A stretch of DNA of 29,786 nucleotides from Kofleriaceae bacterium (GTDB lineage Bacteria; Myxococcota_A; Polyangia; Haliangiales; Haliangiaceae): NCBI GenBank assembly GCA_020633495.1, contig JACKDR010000046.1, positions 1 through 29,786 of the forward strand, read 5' to 3'. Shown here piece after piece: positions 15,476 through 24,705 of the stretch (its first letter is position 1; every line of letters starts with the position of its first letter). Made by a program: the position numbers and the translations under genes. The notes beneath the pieces are model-generated. The model was not told the origin of the DNA and did no database searches. It saw only the letters and a program-made list of their open reading frames with translations.

Positions 15476-17911
15476 TCAGCTCAGTCGGCTCGCGATCAGC
15501 GCCTTGAGCGCGTCGGCGTCGAACGGCTTGTCGAGCCGCGCGTTGCTGACGGTGTCGAGGAACTCGCGCGCCCGCGGCGTGAACGCGCCGCCGGTGAGGA
15601 AGACCATGCGCTCGGCGTCGGGCGTGGACCGGCGCGCGACCTCGGCGTGGAGATCCATGCCGGTCATGTGCGGCATCATCAGATCGCAGAGGATGACGTC
15701 CCAGCGGTCGCCACGGTCGAAGCGGGCCAGGGCCTCGGCGGCGCGATCGACGACGGTGACGTCGTGCTCGGCGCTCAGCATGCGGCGGATCGACTTGCCG
15801 ATCAGCGGCTCGTCGTCGACGACCAGGACCCGGGCGCGCCGCGGCGGCGTCGCCGGCGCCGGCGCCACCTCGGGGGCCGGCACGGTCGCGACCGGCGGCA
15901 GCAGCACCGTGAACGTCGAGCCGCGGCCGGGCGCGGTCGTCATGTGGATCTCGCCGCCCAGCGCGGTGATGATGCCGTGGCAGATCGCCAGGCCCAGGCC
16001 GGTGCCGACCCCGACCTGCTTGGTCGAGAAGAACGGCGTGAAGACCCGGCGGGCGACGTCGTCGGACATGCCGACGCCGCTGTCGATGACGTCGATCGCG
16101 ACCAGCGGGCCGTCGCGCCGGGTCACCACGGTGATGTGGTTGTCGGCGGCGTGGCCCTCGGGGATGGCGTGGGCGGCGTTGACCAGCAGGTTGAGGAAGA
16201 CCTGGCCCAGCTGGGCCTCGTCGCCGTCGACCCGCGGCACCTCGTCGAGGTGGCGGATCAGCCGGGCGCGGTGACGGATCTCGTTCCACGCCAGGCGGAT
16301 CGTCGCGTCGACGACGGCGCGGACGTCGACGGCGCCGTGGCGGGGCGCGCCGGCGCCGGAGAAGATCATCAGGTCGCGGATGATCTGGCGGACCCGGGTC
16401 GCGGCGTCGGTGGCGTCGTGGATGGCGTCCTGGAGCTCGGGGTCGGTGATCTGCCCGGCGCGTCCGATCAGGTCGAGGTTGGACATGACGACGGCCAGCG
16501 GGTTGTTGATCTCGTGGGCGACGCCGCCGGCCAGCGAGCCCAGCGACGCCATCCGGTCGGTGACCATCAGCTGCGCCTCGTGCGCCTTGCGCGCGGTGAT
16601 GTCGTGCGAGACCGAGACGACGCCGGTGATCTTGCCGTCGTGGACGATCGGCCCCAGGTGCGCGGCCCACCACCGCACCGTGCCGTCGCTGCCGTGCGAC
16701 TCGGCCTCGATCGAGGTGCCACGGCCGGTGGCGACGACGTCCTGCAGCGCCGCGGTGAGCCGGGCGTGGGCGCCGGGCGGCAGCCAGCGCAGCCAGTGGC
16801 TGCCGATGACCTCGGCGCGGTCGCGGCCCGGCGTGGTCCGGTTGATGAACTGGATGATGCCGTCGCAGTCGAGCTGCGCGATCGTGTCGGGCGCGTGCTC
16901 GGTGAGCGCCAGCAGGCTGGCCCGCGACGCCGCGATCTCGCGCGACGCGCGCTCCTGGCCCTCGAACATGCGGGCCAGCGTCACCGCCACCGCGATCTGG
17001 TTGGCCACCGCGCGCGCGAAGATGACCCAGTCGCTGTCGGGCACGCGGCCGCGCGACACCATGAAGAGCCCGCCCAGGACCTGGTCGCGGTAGCGCACCG
17101 GCGTCACCACCACCGCCGCGTCGGGGTGGTCGCGCAGGACCCGGGCCAGCGACGGCGGCGCGTCGCACGCGGTCAGGGCCGTGGGCTCGCGCCCGGCGAT
17201 CAGCGCGCGCAGCCGGGCGCCGTCGTCGAAGAAGGTCGCCAGCGCCGCGGGCTCGACCCCGGGCAGCGTGCCCAGCGAGCGCGCCGACAGCCGCCCGTCG
17301 GCCTCGAGCAGGTACAGCGCGCCCACCGAGATGCCGCCGGCGTCGAAGCACGCCGCCAGCGCGTCGTCGAGGGCCGGGCCGATCTCGTGCTGGCTCAGCA
17401 GCGCCTCGGACACCCGCGCGACCACGGTGAGCTGCGCGGTCAGGGTCACGGTGCGGCGCTCGAGGCGCGCGACCGCGTCGATCTGCTGGTCGAACGTGCG
17501 CGTCGCGCGCACCGCGCGGGCGTGGACGTCGTTGGCGTCGAGCTCCGGCGTGCCCAGGTGCGACGTGACGATCGCGGTGAGGTGCGACGCCTCGATCGGC
17601 TTGGCGATGACGTCGTCGAAGCCGGCCGCGATCAGCGGCAGCTCGCCGGGGCGCGCGCCGAGGCCGGAGAACGCGAGGATCCGGATGTCGTCGCCGAGGC
17701 GCCGGCGCAGCTCGCCGACCAGGGTCATGCCGTCGAGGTCGGGGAGCTCCAGGTCCTGCAGGATCAGATCGGGGGCCGCGTCGGCGAGCGCGGCGAGCGC
17801 GGCGGCGCCGTCGGCGGCCTCGTGGACGACGTGGCCGAGGTCGGTCAGCGTGCGCCGCACCAGCGCGCGGGTCGCCGGGTTGGGCTCGACCACCAGGATC
17901 GTGGCGCTCAT
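15476..17911 (-). CDS. Hybrid sensor histidine kinase (REC-GAF-PAS-HisKA-HATPase-REC)
   Basis: The 811-residue soluble kinase starts with a receiver domain (about 3-118, phospho-acceptor Asp53 in LQDLELPD, but only Glu9 in the usual acidic pair). A coiled segment, a GAF-like domain (about 160-310) and a PAS domain (about 327-447, DCDGIIQFINR...VSVSHDITARK) follow. The HisKA helix carries His466 in GGVAHEINNP. The ATPase has an N-box (FLNLLVNAAHAI), G1 (DSGVGM), F-box (FTPFFSTK) and G2 (GTGLGLAI). A Pro/Ala linker leads to a second receiver with DDE and Asp743 in CDLMMP. No membrane segment is seen, so it senses a cytoplasmic signal. No response-regulator gene is adjacent. ATG 17911 is used; a GTG at 17920 is an alternative. 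Confidence 0.95.
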   Translation of the reverse strand: MSATILVVEPNPATRALVRRTLTDLGHVVHEAADGAAALAALADAAPDLILQDLELPDLDGMTLVGELRRRLGDDIRILAFSGLGARPGELPLIAAGFDDVIAKPIEASHLTAIVTSHLGTPELDANDVHARAVRATRTFDQQIDAVARLERRTVTLTAQLTVVARVSEALLSQHEIGPALDDALAACFDAGGISVGALYLLEADGRLSARSLGTLPGVEPAALATFFDDGARLRALIAGREPTALTACDAPPSLARVLRDHPDAAVVVTPVRYRDQVLGGLFMVSRGRVPDSDWVIFARAVANQIAVAVTLARMFEGQERASREIAASRASLLALTEHAPDTIAQLDCDGIIQFINRTTPGRDRAEVIGSHWLRWLPPGAHARLTAALQDVVATGRGTSIEAESHGSDGTVRWWAAHLGPIVHDGKITGVVSVSHDITARKAHEAQLMVTDRMASLGSLAGGVAHEINNPLAVVMSNLDLIGRAGQITDPELQDAIHDATDAATRVRQIIRDLMIFSGAGAPRHGAVDVRAVVDATIRLAWNEIRHRARLIRHLDEVPRVDGDEAQLGQVFLNLLVNAAHAIPEGHAADNHITVVTRRDGPLVAIDVIDSGVGMSDDVARRVFTPFFSTKQVGVGTGLGLAICHGIITALGGEIHMTTAPGRGSTFTVLLPPVATVPAPEVAPAPATPPRRARVLVVDDEPLIGKSIRRMLSAEHDVTVVDRAAEALARFDRGDRWDVILCDLMMPHMTGMDLHAEVARRSTPDAERMVFLTGGAFTPRAREFLDTVSNARLDKPFDADALKALIASRLS

Positions 17912-17939
17912 CGACGCCACCCGATCGCGGCGCGCGCGC

Positions 17940-17998
17940 GGCCGCCGTCAGCGTCGGCGTCGGGGGAGCGCACGTGGCCGCCGTCAGCGTCGGCGTCG
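17940..17998. repeat. 23-bp direct repeat upstream of the hybrid kinase gene
   Basis: The 23-mer starting GGCCGCCGTCAGCGTCGG occurs at 17940-17962 and again, identical, at 17976-17998, with a period of 36 bp. Both copies fall between the predicted -10 (18057-18062) and the kinase start, so they would be in the leader mRNA. Confidence 0.85.
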
Positions 17999-18056
17999 CG
18001 CGCGCGTCCGAGTTGTCGGGGTCCGAGTGCCTGCATGGGATCCGCCGCCCGGCCCC

Positions 18057-18062
18057 AGTATA
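18057..18062 (-). promoter_or_regulatory. -10 TATACT upstream of the hybrid kinase
   Basis: On the minus strand TATACT is a 5/6 match to the sigma-70 -10 and stands out in GC-rich DNA. A start near 18050 would give a leader of about 140 nt. Upstream, CACCTG (plus-strand reading) occurs at 18065-18070 and 18083-18088, flanking the -35 position. No strong -35 is seen. Confidence 0.5.
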
Positions 18063-18144
18063 GGCACCTGTCTGGTCGTGATCACCTGCTCGGCCTCACC
18101 CCGTGGGTGTGGATCGGCGGGAATTTTGCGCGATCTGCCGACGA

Positions 18145-18171
18145 CGCGCTCACCCTTCAGGGGTGAGCGCG
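18145..18171 (-). terminator. Stem-loop after the DsbA-like gene
   Basis: CGCGCTCACCC (18145-18155) pairs perfectly with GGGTGAGCGCG (18161-18171) with a 5-nt loop. It begins 12 nt beyond the stop codon of the minus-strand thioredoxin gene. No T-run follows on that strand, so intrinsic termination is likely but not certain. Confidence 0.6.
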
Positions 18172-18183
18172 CGCGCGCCGCGG

Positions 18184-19071
18184 TCACGGGTCGAAGCGAT
18201 CGAGCCCGGTCGACAGCAGGTGGTCGTAGTAGTCGGCGCGCCGGATGCCCGACGCGATCGCGGCGTCGGCGCGCCGCGCCTCCTCGTCGATCAGCGCCGC
18301 GAACGTGTCCGTGGGCTGGGCGCCCGACAGGTAGCGACCGTTGATGAAGAAGCTGGGCGTGGCGGCGACGCCGACCTTGGCCAGCGCCTGCTGATCTCGG
18401 GCGAGCTGATCGCGACACGCGCTGCCGTGCAGGTCGTCGCGGAAGCGGCCGACGTCGAGCTTGGCGGCGCCCGCCAGCTCGACCATCGTGTCCTCGTCGA
18501 ACTTGCGCTGCGCGAACGCGACGTCCCACAGCTGCTCGGCCATCGCCAGGTACTTGCCCTGGTGGTGCGCGGCGCACGCGGCGAGCCCCGGCGTGGTCGC
18601 GGTCTGCGGGTGGACGATGAAGCTCTCGTAGACGATCTTGAGGTCGTCGGGGTAGCGGCGCCGCAGCTCGGCGAGCGTGGCCCGGGCCTTGTTGCAGTAC
18701 GGGCACGCGAACTCGCCGGCGACCACCAGCGTGACCTTGGCGTCGCGCGGGCCGTCGAACGGGGCGTCGAAGATCGGCACCGCGTAGGTGGCCGCGGGAT
18801 CGGGGCGGGGCCGGCCGCCGTAGGTGCTGGGGCGAGCGGGCGCCGCCGGTGCCCGGCGGAGCTCCGCGCGCAGCTCGTCGACCTGGCGGGTCAGGTCGTC
18901 GAGCCGCTGGGTCGCGTCGCGCTCGGCGGCGATCGCGTCGTCGCGCTGGGCCTTCATCTCGTCGACCCGCTGCGCCAGCTGGTCGAGCTTGTGCTCGAGC
19001 CGGGCGACGTCCCCCGACTCGTCGCAGGCCGCCACCAGCAGGAGCGCGATCCCCAGGACCCAGCGTCGCAT
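18184..19071 (-). CDS. DsbA/BdbD-like thioredoxin-fold lipoprotein with coiled coil
   Basis: The 295-residue protein has a lipoprotein signal (LVAAC, Cys16), then a heptad-like helical segment (about 22-73) predicted to form a coiled coil, a Pro-rich linker and a DsbA-like domain. The active site is CPYC (Cys123/Cys126) after FA. The cis-Pro loop is VAATPSFFINGRYLSGAQP, and an extra Cys lies in GSACRDQ. Such proteins oxidise or isomerise disulfides in exported proteins; anchoring and coiled coil suggest a membrane-attached, perhaps oligomeric form. Several Cys-rich exported proteins in this window are possible substrates (inference). It is divergent from the SDR gene at 19292. Confidence 0.9.
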   Translation of the reverse strand: MRRWVLGIALLLVAACDESGDVARLEHKLDQLAQRVDEMKAQRDDAIAAERDATQRLDDLTRQVDELRAELRRAPAAPARPSTYGGRPRPDPAATYAVPIFDAPFDGPRDAKVTLVVAGEFACPYCNKARATLAELRRRYPDDLKIVYESFIVHPQTATTPGLAACAAHHQGKYLAMAEQLWDVAFAQRKFDEDTMVELAGAAKLDVGRFRDDLHGSACRDQLARDQQALAKVGVAATPSFFINGRYLSGAQPTDTFAALIDEEARRADAAIASGIRRADYYDHLLSTGLDRFDP

Positions 19072-19241
19072 GCGTCCACGATGACAGGCCGGTGGGCCCC
19101 CGGGCAAGCCGGGCAGGTCCGCCCGCCGCTGGCCACCCGAGTGGCCGGCTCGCCGCCCGCGGTGGCCGGCGGCGGCCGTCGCGAGCGTCGTCGCGCGCAC
19201 GCCGCAGCGCGCAACGTGAGCCGGCCGACGCTGGTAACCCG

Positions 19242-19259
19242 GCGACGCACGTTCGTCGC
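19242..19259. promoter_or_regulatory. 18-bp near-palindrome upstream of the SDR gene
   Basis: GCGACGCACGTTCGTCGC is symmetric except for one mismatched pair, centred about 41 nt before ATG 19292. A further dyad GGCCAC-CCGA-GTGGCC (19131-19146) and a GTGGCCGGC direct repeat 21 bp apart (19141 and 19162) lie in the same divergent region. A dimeric repressor site is plausible. Confidence 0.45.
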
Positions 19260-19291
19260 GGGTGGTCCCGGACCTGCAAATCCCTCGCGGC

Positions 19292-20455
19292 ATGTCGCCG
19301 TCGCCCGAACGAGCCCTCCTCATCACCGGCGCCACCGGCGTCGTCGGCGGCGCGGTCGCCCTCGAGCTGCTGCGGCGCAACCCCGGCGACGTCGCGTACT
19401 GCCTGGTCCGCGCCGCCGACGCCGCGGCCGCGCAGCGCCGCCTGGACGACGCGCTCGCCGTCGCCGCCACCGCGTACGGCCACCCCGACGCGCTGGCCGC
19501 GCTGCGACCGCGGCTGCACGCGATCCCGGGCGACATCACCGCGCCCGGCCTCGGCCTCGACGACGCCGCCCGCGCCACGCTGCGCGCCGCCGGGCCGCTG
19601 CACGTCTTCCACGCCGCGGCGTCGCTCAAGGACACCGAGGAGGCCCTGCGCGAGATCCTCGCCCACAACGTCGTCGGCACCGAGCGCCTGCTCGAGGCCG
19701 TGCTGCCGCTGGGGGTCGCGACCTTCAACCACGTCTCGACCGCGTACGTCTGCGGCCGGCGCACCGGCGACATCGACGAGACCCTCGACCGGCCGCGCGG
19801 GTTCAACAACCGCTACGAGCAGTCCAAGCACTACGGCGAGCACCTCGTCGTCGATCATTGCGAGCACCACGGCGTGCCGTGGCGCCTGCTGCGGCCGTCG
19901 ATCGTCGTCGGCCACGCCACGACCGCGCAGATCACCGGCGTCAGCGGCTTCCTCGGCTGGGCCCTCAAGCTGGCCGCGCTCGACGCCGCCGCCGGTGGCG
20001 CCCTGCGGACCACCCGGCTGCGCTACGTCGCGCGCGCCGACGCCGAGCTCAACCTGATCCCGGTCGACAGCGTCGCCGAGGACATCGCCGGCATCGACGC
20101 CGCGGGCGCCGCCACCCTGGGGCGCGCGTTCCACTTGACCAACCAGACCCCGCCCACGGTCGTCGACCTGCTCGGCGCGATCACCGACGCGCTCGGGCTC
20201 GCCGGCGTCGAGTGCGTCGCGCCCGGCGCCGCCCTCGATCCGCTGTCGGCGCGGCTGCACCGCTGGACCCGCTTCGAGCGGCCGTACGTCGCCGCGACCC
20301 GCCGGTTCCGCCGCGATGGCGACGGCGCCTACGCCAGCACCCGGCACGGCCGGGTCAGCCTGGACCCGGTCCTGGTGGGCCGCATGGTCGGTGGCGTGGT
20401 CGAGACCTGGCGCCGTCAGCAGCGGGACCGGACGGCCGCCGGAGCCTCCGCCTGA
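19292..20455 (+). CDS. Extended SDR / thioester-reductase-like NAD(P)-dependent enzyme
   Basis: The 387-residue protein has a Rossmann motif ITGATGVVGG (11-20), a DIT block near 81, HAAAS (107-111), the serine strand NHVSTAYVCG and the catalytic YEQSK (Tyr175, Lys179), followed by RPSIVVG. The spacing and the block HNVVGTERLLEA match the male-sterility/thioester-reductase branch of extended SDRs, which reduce acyl-CoA or carrier-bound thioesters, rather than sugar epimerases. The substrate is unknown. ATG 19292 is used; the GTG at 19262 would add ten residues before the Rossmann strand. It stands alone, with promoter-region dyads upstream. Confidence 0.85.
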   Translation: MSPSPERALLITGATGVVGGAVALELLRRNPGDVAYCLVRAADAAAAQRRLDDALAVAATAYGHPDALAALRPRLHAIPGDITAPGLGLDDAARATLRAAGPLHVFHAAASLKDTEEALREILAHNVVGTERLLEAVLPLGVATFNHVSTAYVCGRRTGDIDETLDRPRGFNNRYEQSKHYGEHLVVDHCEHHGVPWRLLRPSIVVGHATTAQITGVSGFLGWALKLAALDAAAGGALRTTRLRYVARADAELNLIPVDSVAEDIAGIDAAGAATLGRAFHLTNQTPPTVVDLLGAITDALGLAGVECVAPGAALDPLSARLHRWTRFERPYVAATRRFRRDGDGAYASTRHGRVSLDPVLVGRMVGGVVETWRRQQRDRTAAGASA

Positions 20456-20607
20456 GCATCCGAGAAATCCTCGGTGATCGAGCTTTCATACATGTTCATT
20501 CGGTAAGCAAGATCGTGTAATCGTGGGGATCTGAGCTAGAACCAAAGACTTTCTCGTTGTCTGGACCGCCGGCGACCCGGTATCACGTTGGGGTAGGTGA
20601 GCGCTGG
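20456..20607. other. AT-richer intergenic segment before the kinase operon
   Basis: The stretch at about 20456-20555 is visibly richer in A and T than its surroundings. It holds a short stem-loop CCGAG-AAATC-CTCGG just after the SDR stop and a -10-like TGTAAT (20516-20521) that could drive the kinase operon with a leader of about 80 nt. No Shine-Dalgarno of standard strength precedes ATG 20608. Confidence 0.5.
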
Positions 20608-22412
<1,805 letters not shown>

Positions 22413-22416
<4 letters not shown>

Positions 22417-23348
22417 GCGCGCGCGAACCGACGTCGCTCCGTCCCGGCGGGGCCGACGTTCCTCGTCGGCGCTGGCGAGCCTCGGGCGCCCGCGTCGTCG
22501 CCGCCGGCGCGCTGATCGCGTCGCTCGGGGTGGCGCGGTCGGCGGCCGCCCGGCCCGCGGGGAGCGCCGATGATCGCGCGCGCGCCGAGACCCTGGCCGC
22601 CGACGCCAAGGTGCACTTCGATCTCGGCGAGTGGGCCGAGGCGATCACCGGCTACGAGGACGCCTACCGGCTCTATCCGTCGCCGGGGTTGCTCTACAAC
22701 CTGGGCCAGGCGTACCGGCTCGCCGGCGACTGCGCGCGCGCGGTCACGACCTACAAGAGCTACCTGCGGCAGGCGCCGGACTCGTCGCACCGGGCGGTGG
22801 TCGAGCAGCACCTCGCCGAGCTCGGCGACTGCACCGCCGCCGCGGGCGCGCACGCGCCCGGCGACGCCGGCGACGCGGCCGACGGTGGCGACGACGCCGG
22901 GGCCGCCAGGGGCCGCCGGCGCCCGTCCGACGCGCCGGCGGAGCCTGGCGGGCCGCTGGCGACGGACGCGGGCGCGGTGGCGACGCCGCTGCCGGGCGTG
23001 ACAGCGCCGCGGCGTCGAGCCGCCGGCCCGGTGGTGATCGGGCTCGGCGCCGGCGGCGTCGTCGCGCTCGCCGCCGGCGTGTACTTCGCCATCGACGCCT
23101 CGCAGGCCGCCGACGAGGTCAGCCGCTTCTACCAGGACGGCGGCGCGTGGGCCGACATCGCCGACGTCGACGCCCGCGGCCGTCGCTCACGCGCCCTGGC
23201 GATCGGCCTGCTCGGCGGCGGCGTCGCCCTCGGTGCCGGCGCGACTGCGCTGTACCTGTGGGGCGGTCGCGACGAGCCGCGCGCGGCCGCGGTCACGCTG
23301 GTGCCGTCGCCCGACGGCGCGCGGGTCGCGGTGTGGGGGCGCTTCTGA
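22413..23348 (+). CDS. TPR-containing exported/membrane protein
   Basis: GTG 22413 overlaps the kinase stop as GTGA, a translational coupling junction. The 311-residue product has a hydrophobic N-terminal segment (about 27-47), then TPR-type helices (about 56-140, including AKVHFDLGEWAEAITGYEDAYRL and LLYNLGQAYRLAGD), a low-complexity Asp/Ala/Gly/Arg linker and two further membrane helices (about 206-227 and 261-283). TPR domains bind protein partners. The same layout (TPR followed by C-terminal membrane helices beside a Ser/Thr kinase) is familiar from myxobacterial genomes, so a role in presenting or sensing for the kinase is inferred. Confidence 0.85.
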
Positions 23349-23887
23349 GCGCCGCCGGGCGGATCGCGGCGGTCGCGGTCGCGGTCGCCGCCGCGGCGGC
23401 GACGGCCACCGGCTGCTACCGGCCCGACGTCCGGGACTGCGCGGTGCGGTGCACCGGCGCCGACGCGTGCGCGGGCGGCCAGATCTGCGGCAGCGACGGC
23501 TTCTGCGCCGCGCCCGAGGTCGCCGGCTCCTGCGGTCAGCCGGCCGACATCGACGCCCGCGTCGACGGCGCCGACGCCACCGCCGACGCCGCACGGCTCG
23601 ACGCCGCCGTCGACGCCGCCGTCGACGCGACGCCGCTGGCGACCCTGCGGATCCTGATCAGCGGCCGCGGCCGCGTCGTCGCCGGCACCCTCGGCCAGTG
23701 CGACGGGCCCAGCGGCGACTGTAGCTGGGACGTCGAGGCCGGCGTGATGGTCGATCTGGTGCCGGTCGACACCCACCCGCAGGACACCTTCGCCGGCTGG
23801 AGCACGGCGAACTGCGCCGGCGAGACCGGCGCCTGCACCGTCACGATCGTCGCGCCGCAGACCCTGGTCGGCGCGACCTTCCAGTAG
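23333..23887 (+). CDS. Cys-rich lipoprotein with an InlB-type B-repeat-like domain
   Basis: GTG 23333 lies inside the 3' end of the TPR gene in another frame (16-nt overlap), giving a 184-residue protein. An Ala/Val-rich signal ends in ATGC (Cys28), a weak lipobox. The next part is Cys-rich (CAVRCTGADACAGGQICG, then SDGFCAAPEVAGSC). An Asp/Ala linker follows. The C-terminal domain, with GRVVAG...CDGPSGDCSW, VDLVP, DTFAGWSTANC and TVTIVAPQTLVGATF, matches the divergent bacterial repeat seen in surface proteins. It closes the kinase-TPR operon. Its stop is 5 nt from the convergent gene's stop. Confidence 0.8.
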   Translation: MGALLSAAGRIAAVAVAVAAAAATATGCYRPDVRDCAVRCTGADACAGGQICGSDGFCAAPEVAGSCGQPADIDARVDGADATADAARLDAAVDAAVDATPLATLRILISGRGRVVAGTLGQCDGPSGDCSWDVEAGVMVDLVPVDTHPQDTFAGWSTANCAGETGACTVTIVAPQTLVGATFQ

Positions 23888-23892
23888 CCGCG

Positions 23893-24705
23893 CTACCGCA
23901 GCGCCGCCGGCGCGCCCAGCAGCTCGCCGAGGCGCCGCGCCAGCCGCCCCGCCGCGGCGCCGTCGATCAGCCGGTGATCGAACGTCGCGCACAGCCGCAG
24001 CACCGGGCGGACCTCGACGCGGTCGCCGTCGACCACCCACGGCCGCGGCCGCACCTCCGGCACCAGCAGCAGGATCGGGCACCGCGCCATCGGCACGAAC
24101 GGCGCGAACGCGGTGTCGATGCCGAACATGCCGACGCTGGTGACCATCGCCGAGCCGAACGGATCGACCGGCATGCCCCGGGCCGCGAGGTCGACGTGGA
24201 GCTCGTTGACCAGCAGGTCCGAGACCCGGGTCACCGCGCGGCCCAGCCACCACGGCACCCGCGCGAACAGGCCGCGGCTCTCGCGGTAGGCGCGATCCTC
24301 GCCGGCGCGGATGCCGCGGGCGCGCCCCGCCAGCTCGGCCGCGACCTCGACCAGGCCGCGCCGGTCGGCGTCGTCGATGCGCACGCCCGACAGGTCCTTG
24401 CCGCCGTCGGTGGCGACCGTGACGAAGACGTCGACGCTGGTGCGGCGCTCGAGCCGGCCGCCGAACCGGACCTTGGCGTTGAGCTCGGGCTGGTCGCGCA
24501 GCGCCAGCGCGATCGCCCGCGCCACCAGGTGGGTCACGGTCAGCTTGACCCCGGTGGCCGCGCTCTCGTCGGCCAGGAACCGCAGCGCCGCGGTCGCGTC
24601 GACGTCCATCGTGCCGTAGATCGACGGGTCGCGCGGCGCTCGCCACATCGCCGCCGCCATGCGACGGAACGACGACGCGTCCTCGAGCGGGACGAACCCG
24701 GTCAC
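23893..24705 (-). CDS. Stand-alone 2-oxoacid dehydrogenase E2-type acyltransferase domain
   Basis: The 270-residue protein consists only of the catalytic (chloramphenicol-acetyltransferase-like) domain of E2. It has VTHLVARAIALALRDQPELNAKV near the middle, TSVGMFGIDTAFAPF, and the catalytic DHRLIDG with His244 and Asp248. No lipoyl or E1-binding domain precedes it, so it cannot act as an ordinary E2 by itself. It may transfer acyl groups from CoA to another acceptor. GTG 24705 overlaps the TGA of the upstream gene by 4 bp, so the two are coupled. Confidence 0.88.
   Translation of the reverse strand: MTGFVPLEDASSFRRMAAAMWRAPRDPSIYGTMDVDATAALRFLADESAATGVKLTVTHLVARAIALALRDQPELNAKVRFGGRLERRTSVDVFVTVATDGGKDLSGVRIDDADRRGLVEVAAELAGRARGIRAGEDRAYRESRGLFARVPWWLGRAVTRVSDLLVNELHVDLAARGMPVDPFGSAMVTSVGMFGIDTAFAPFVPMARCPILLLVPEVRPRPWVVDGDRVEVRPVLRLCATFDHRLIDGAAAGRLARRLGELLGAPAALR

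Noticed and set aside
14256..17351. Long minus-strand frame of about 1030 codons over the MscS and kinase genes
   Set aside because: It is a shifted frame of the two real genes; it shows repeated Arg/Gly/Pro runs and no motif.
15470..18166. Long plus-strand frame of about 900 codons opposite the hybrid kinase
   Set aside because: It is the antisense shadow of the kinase; composition is Arg/Val/Asp-rich without domains.
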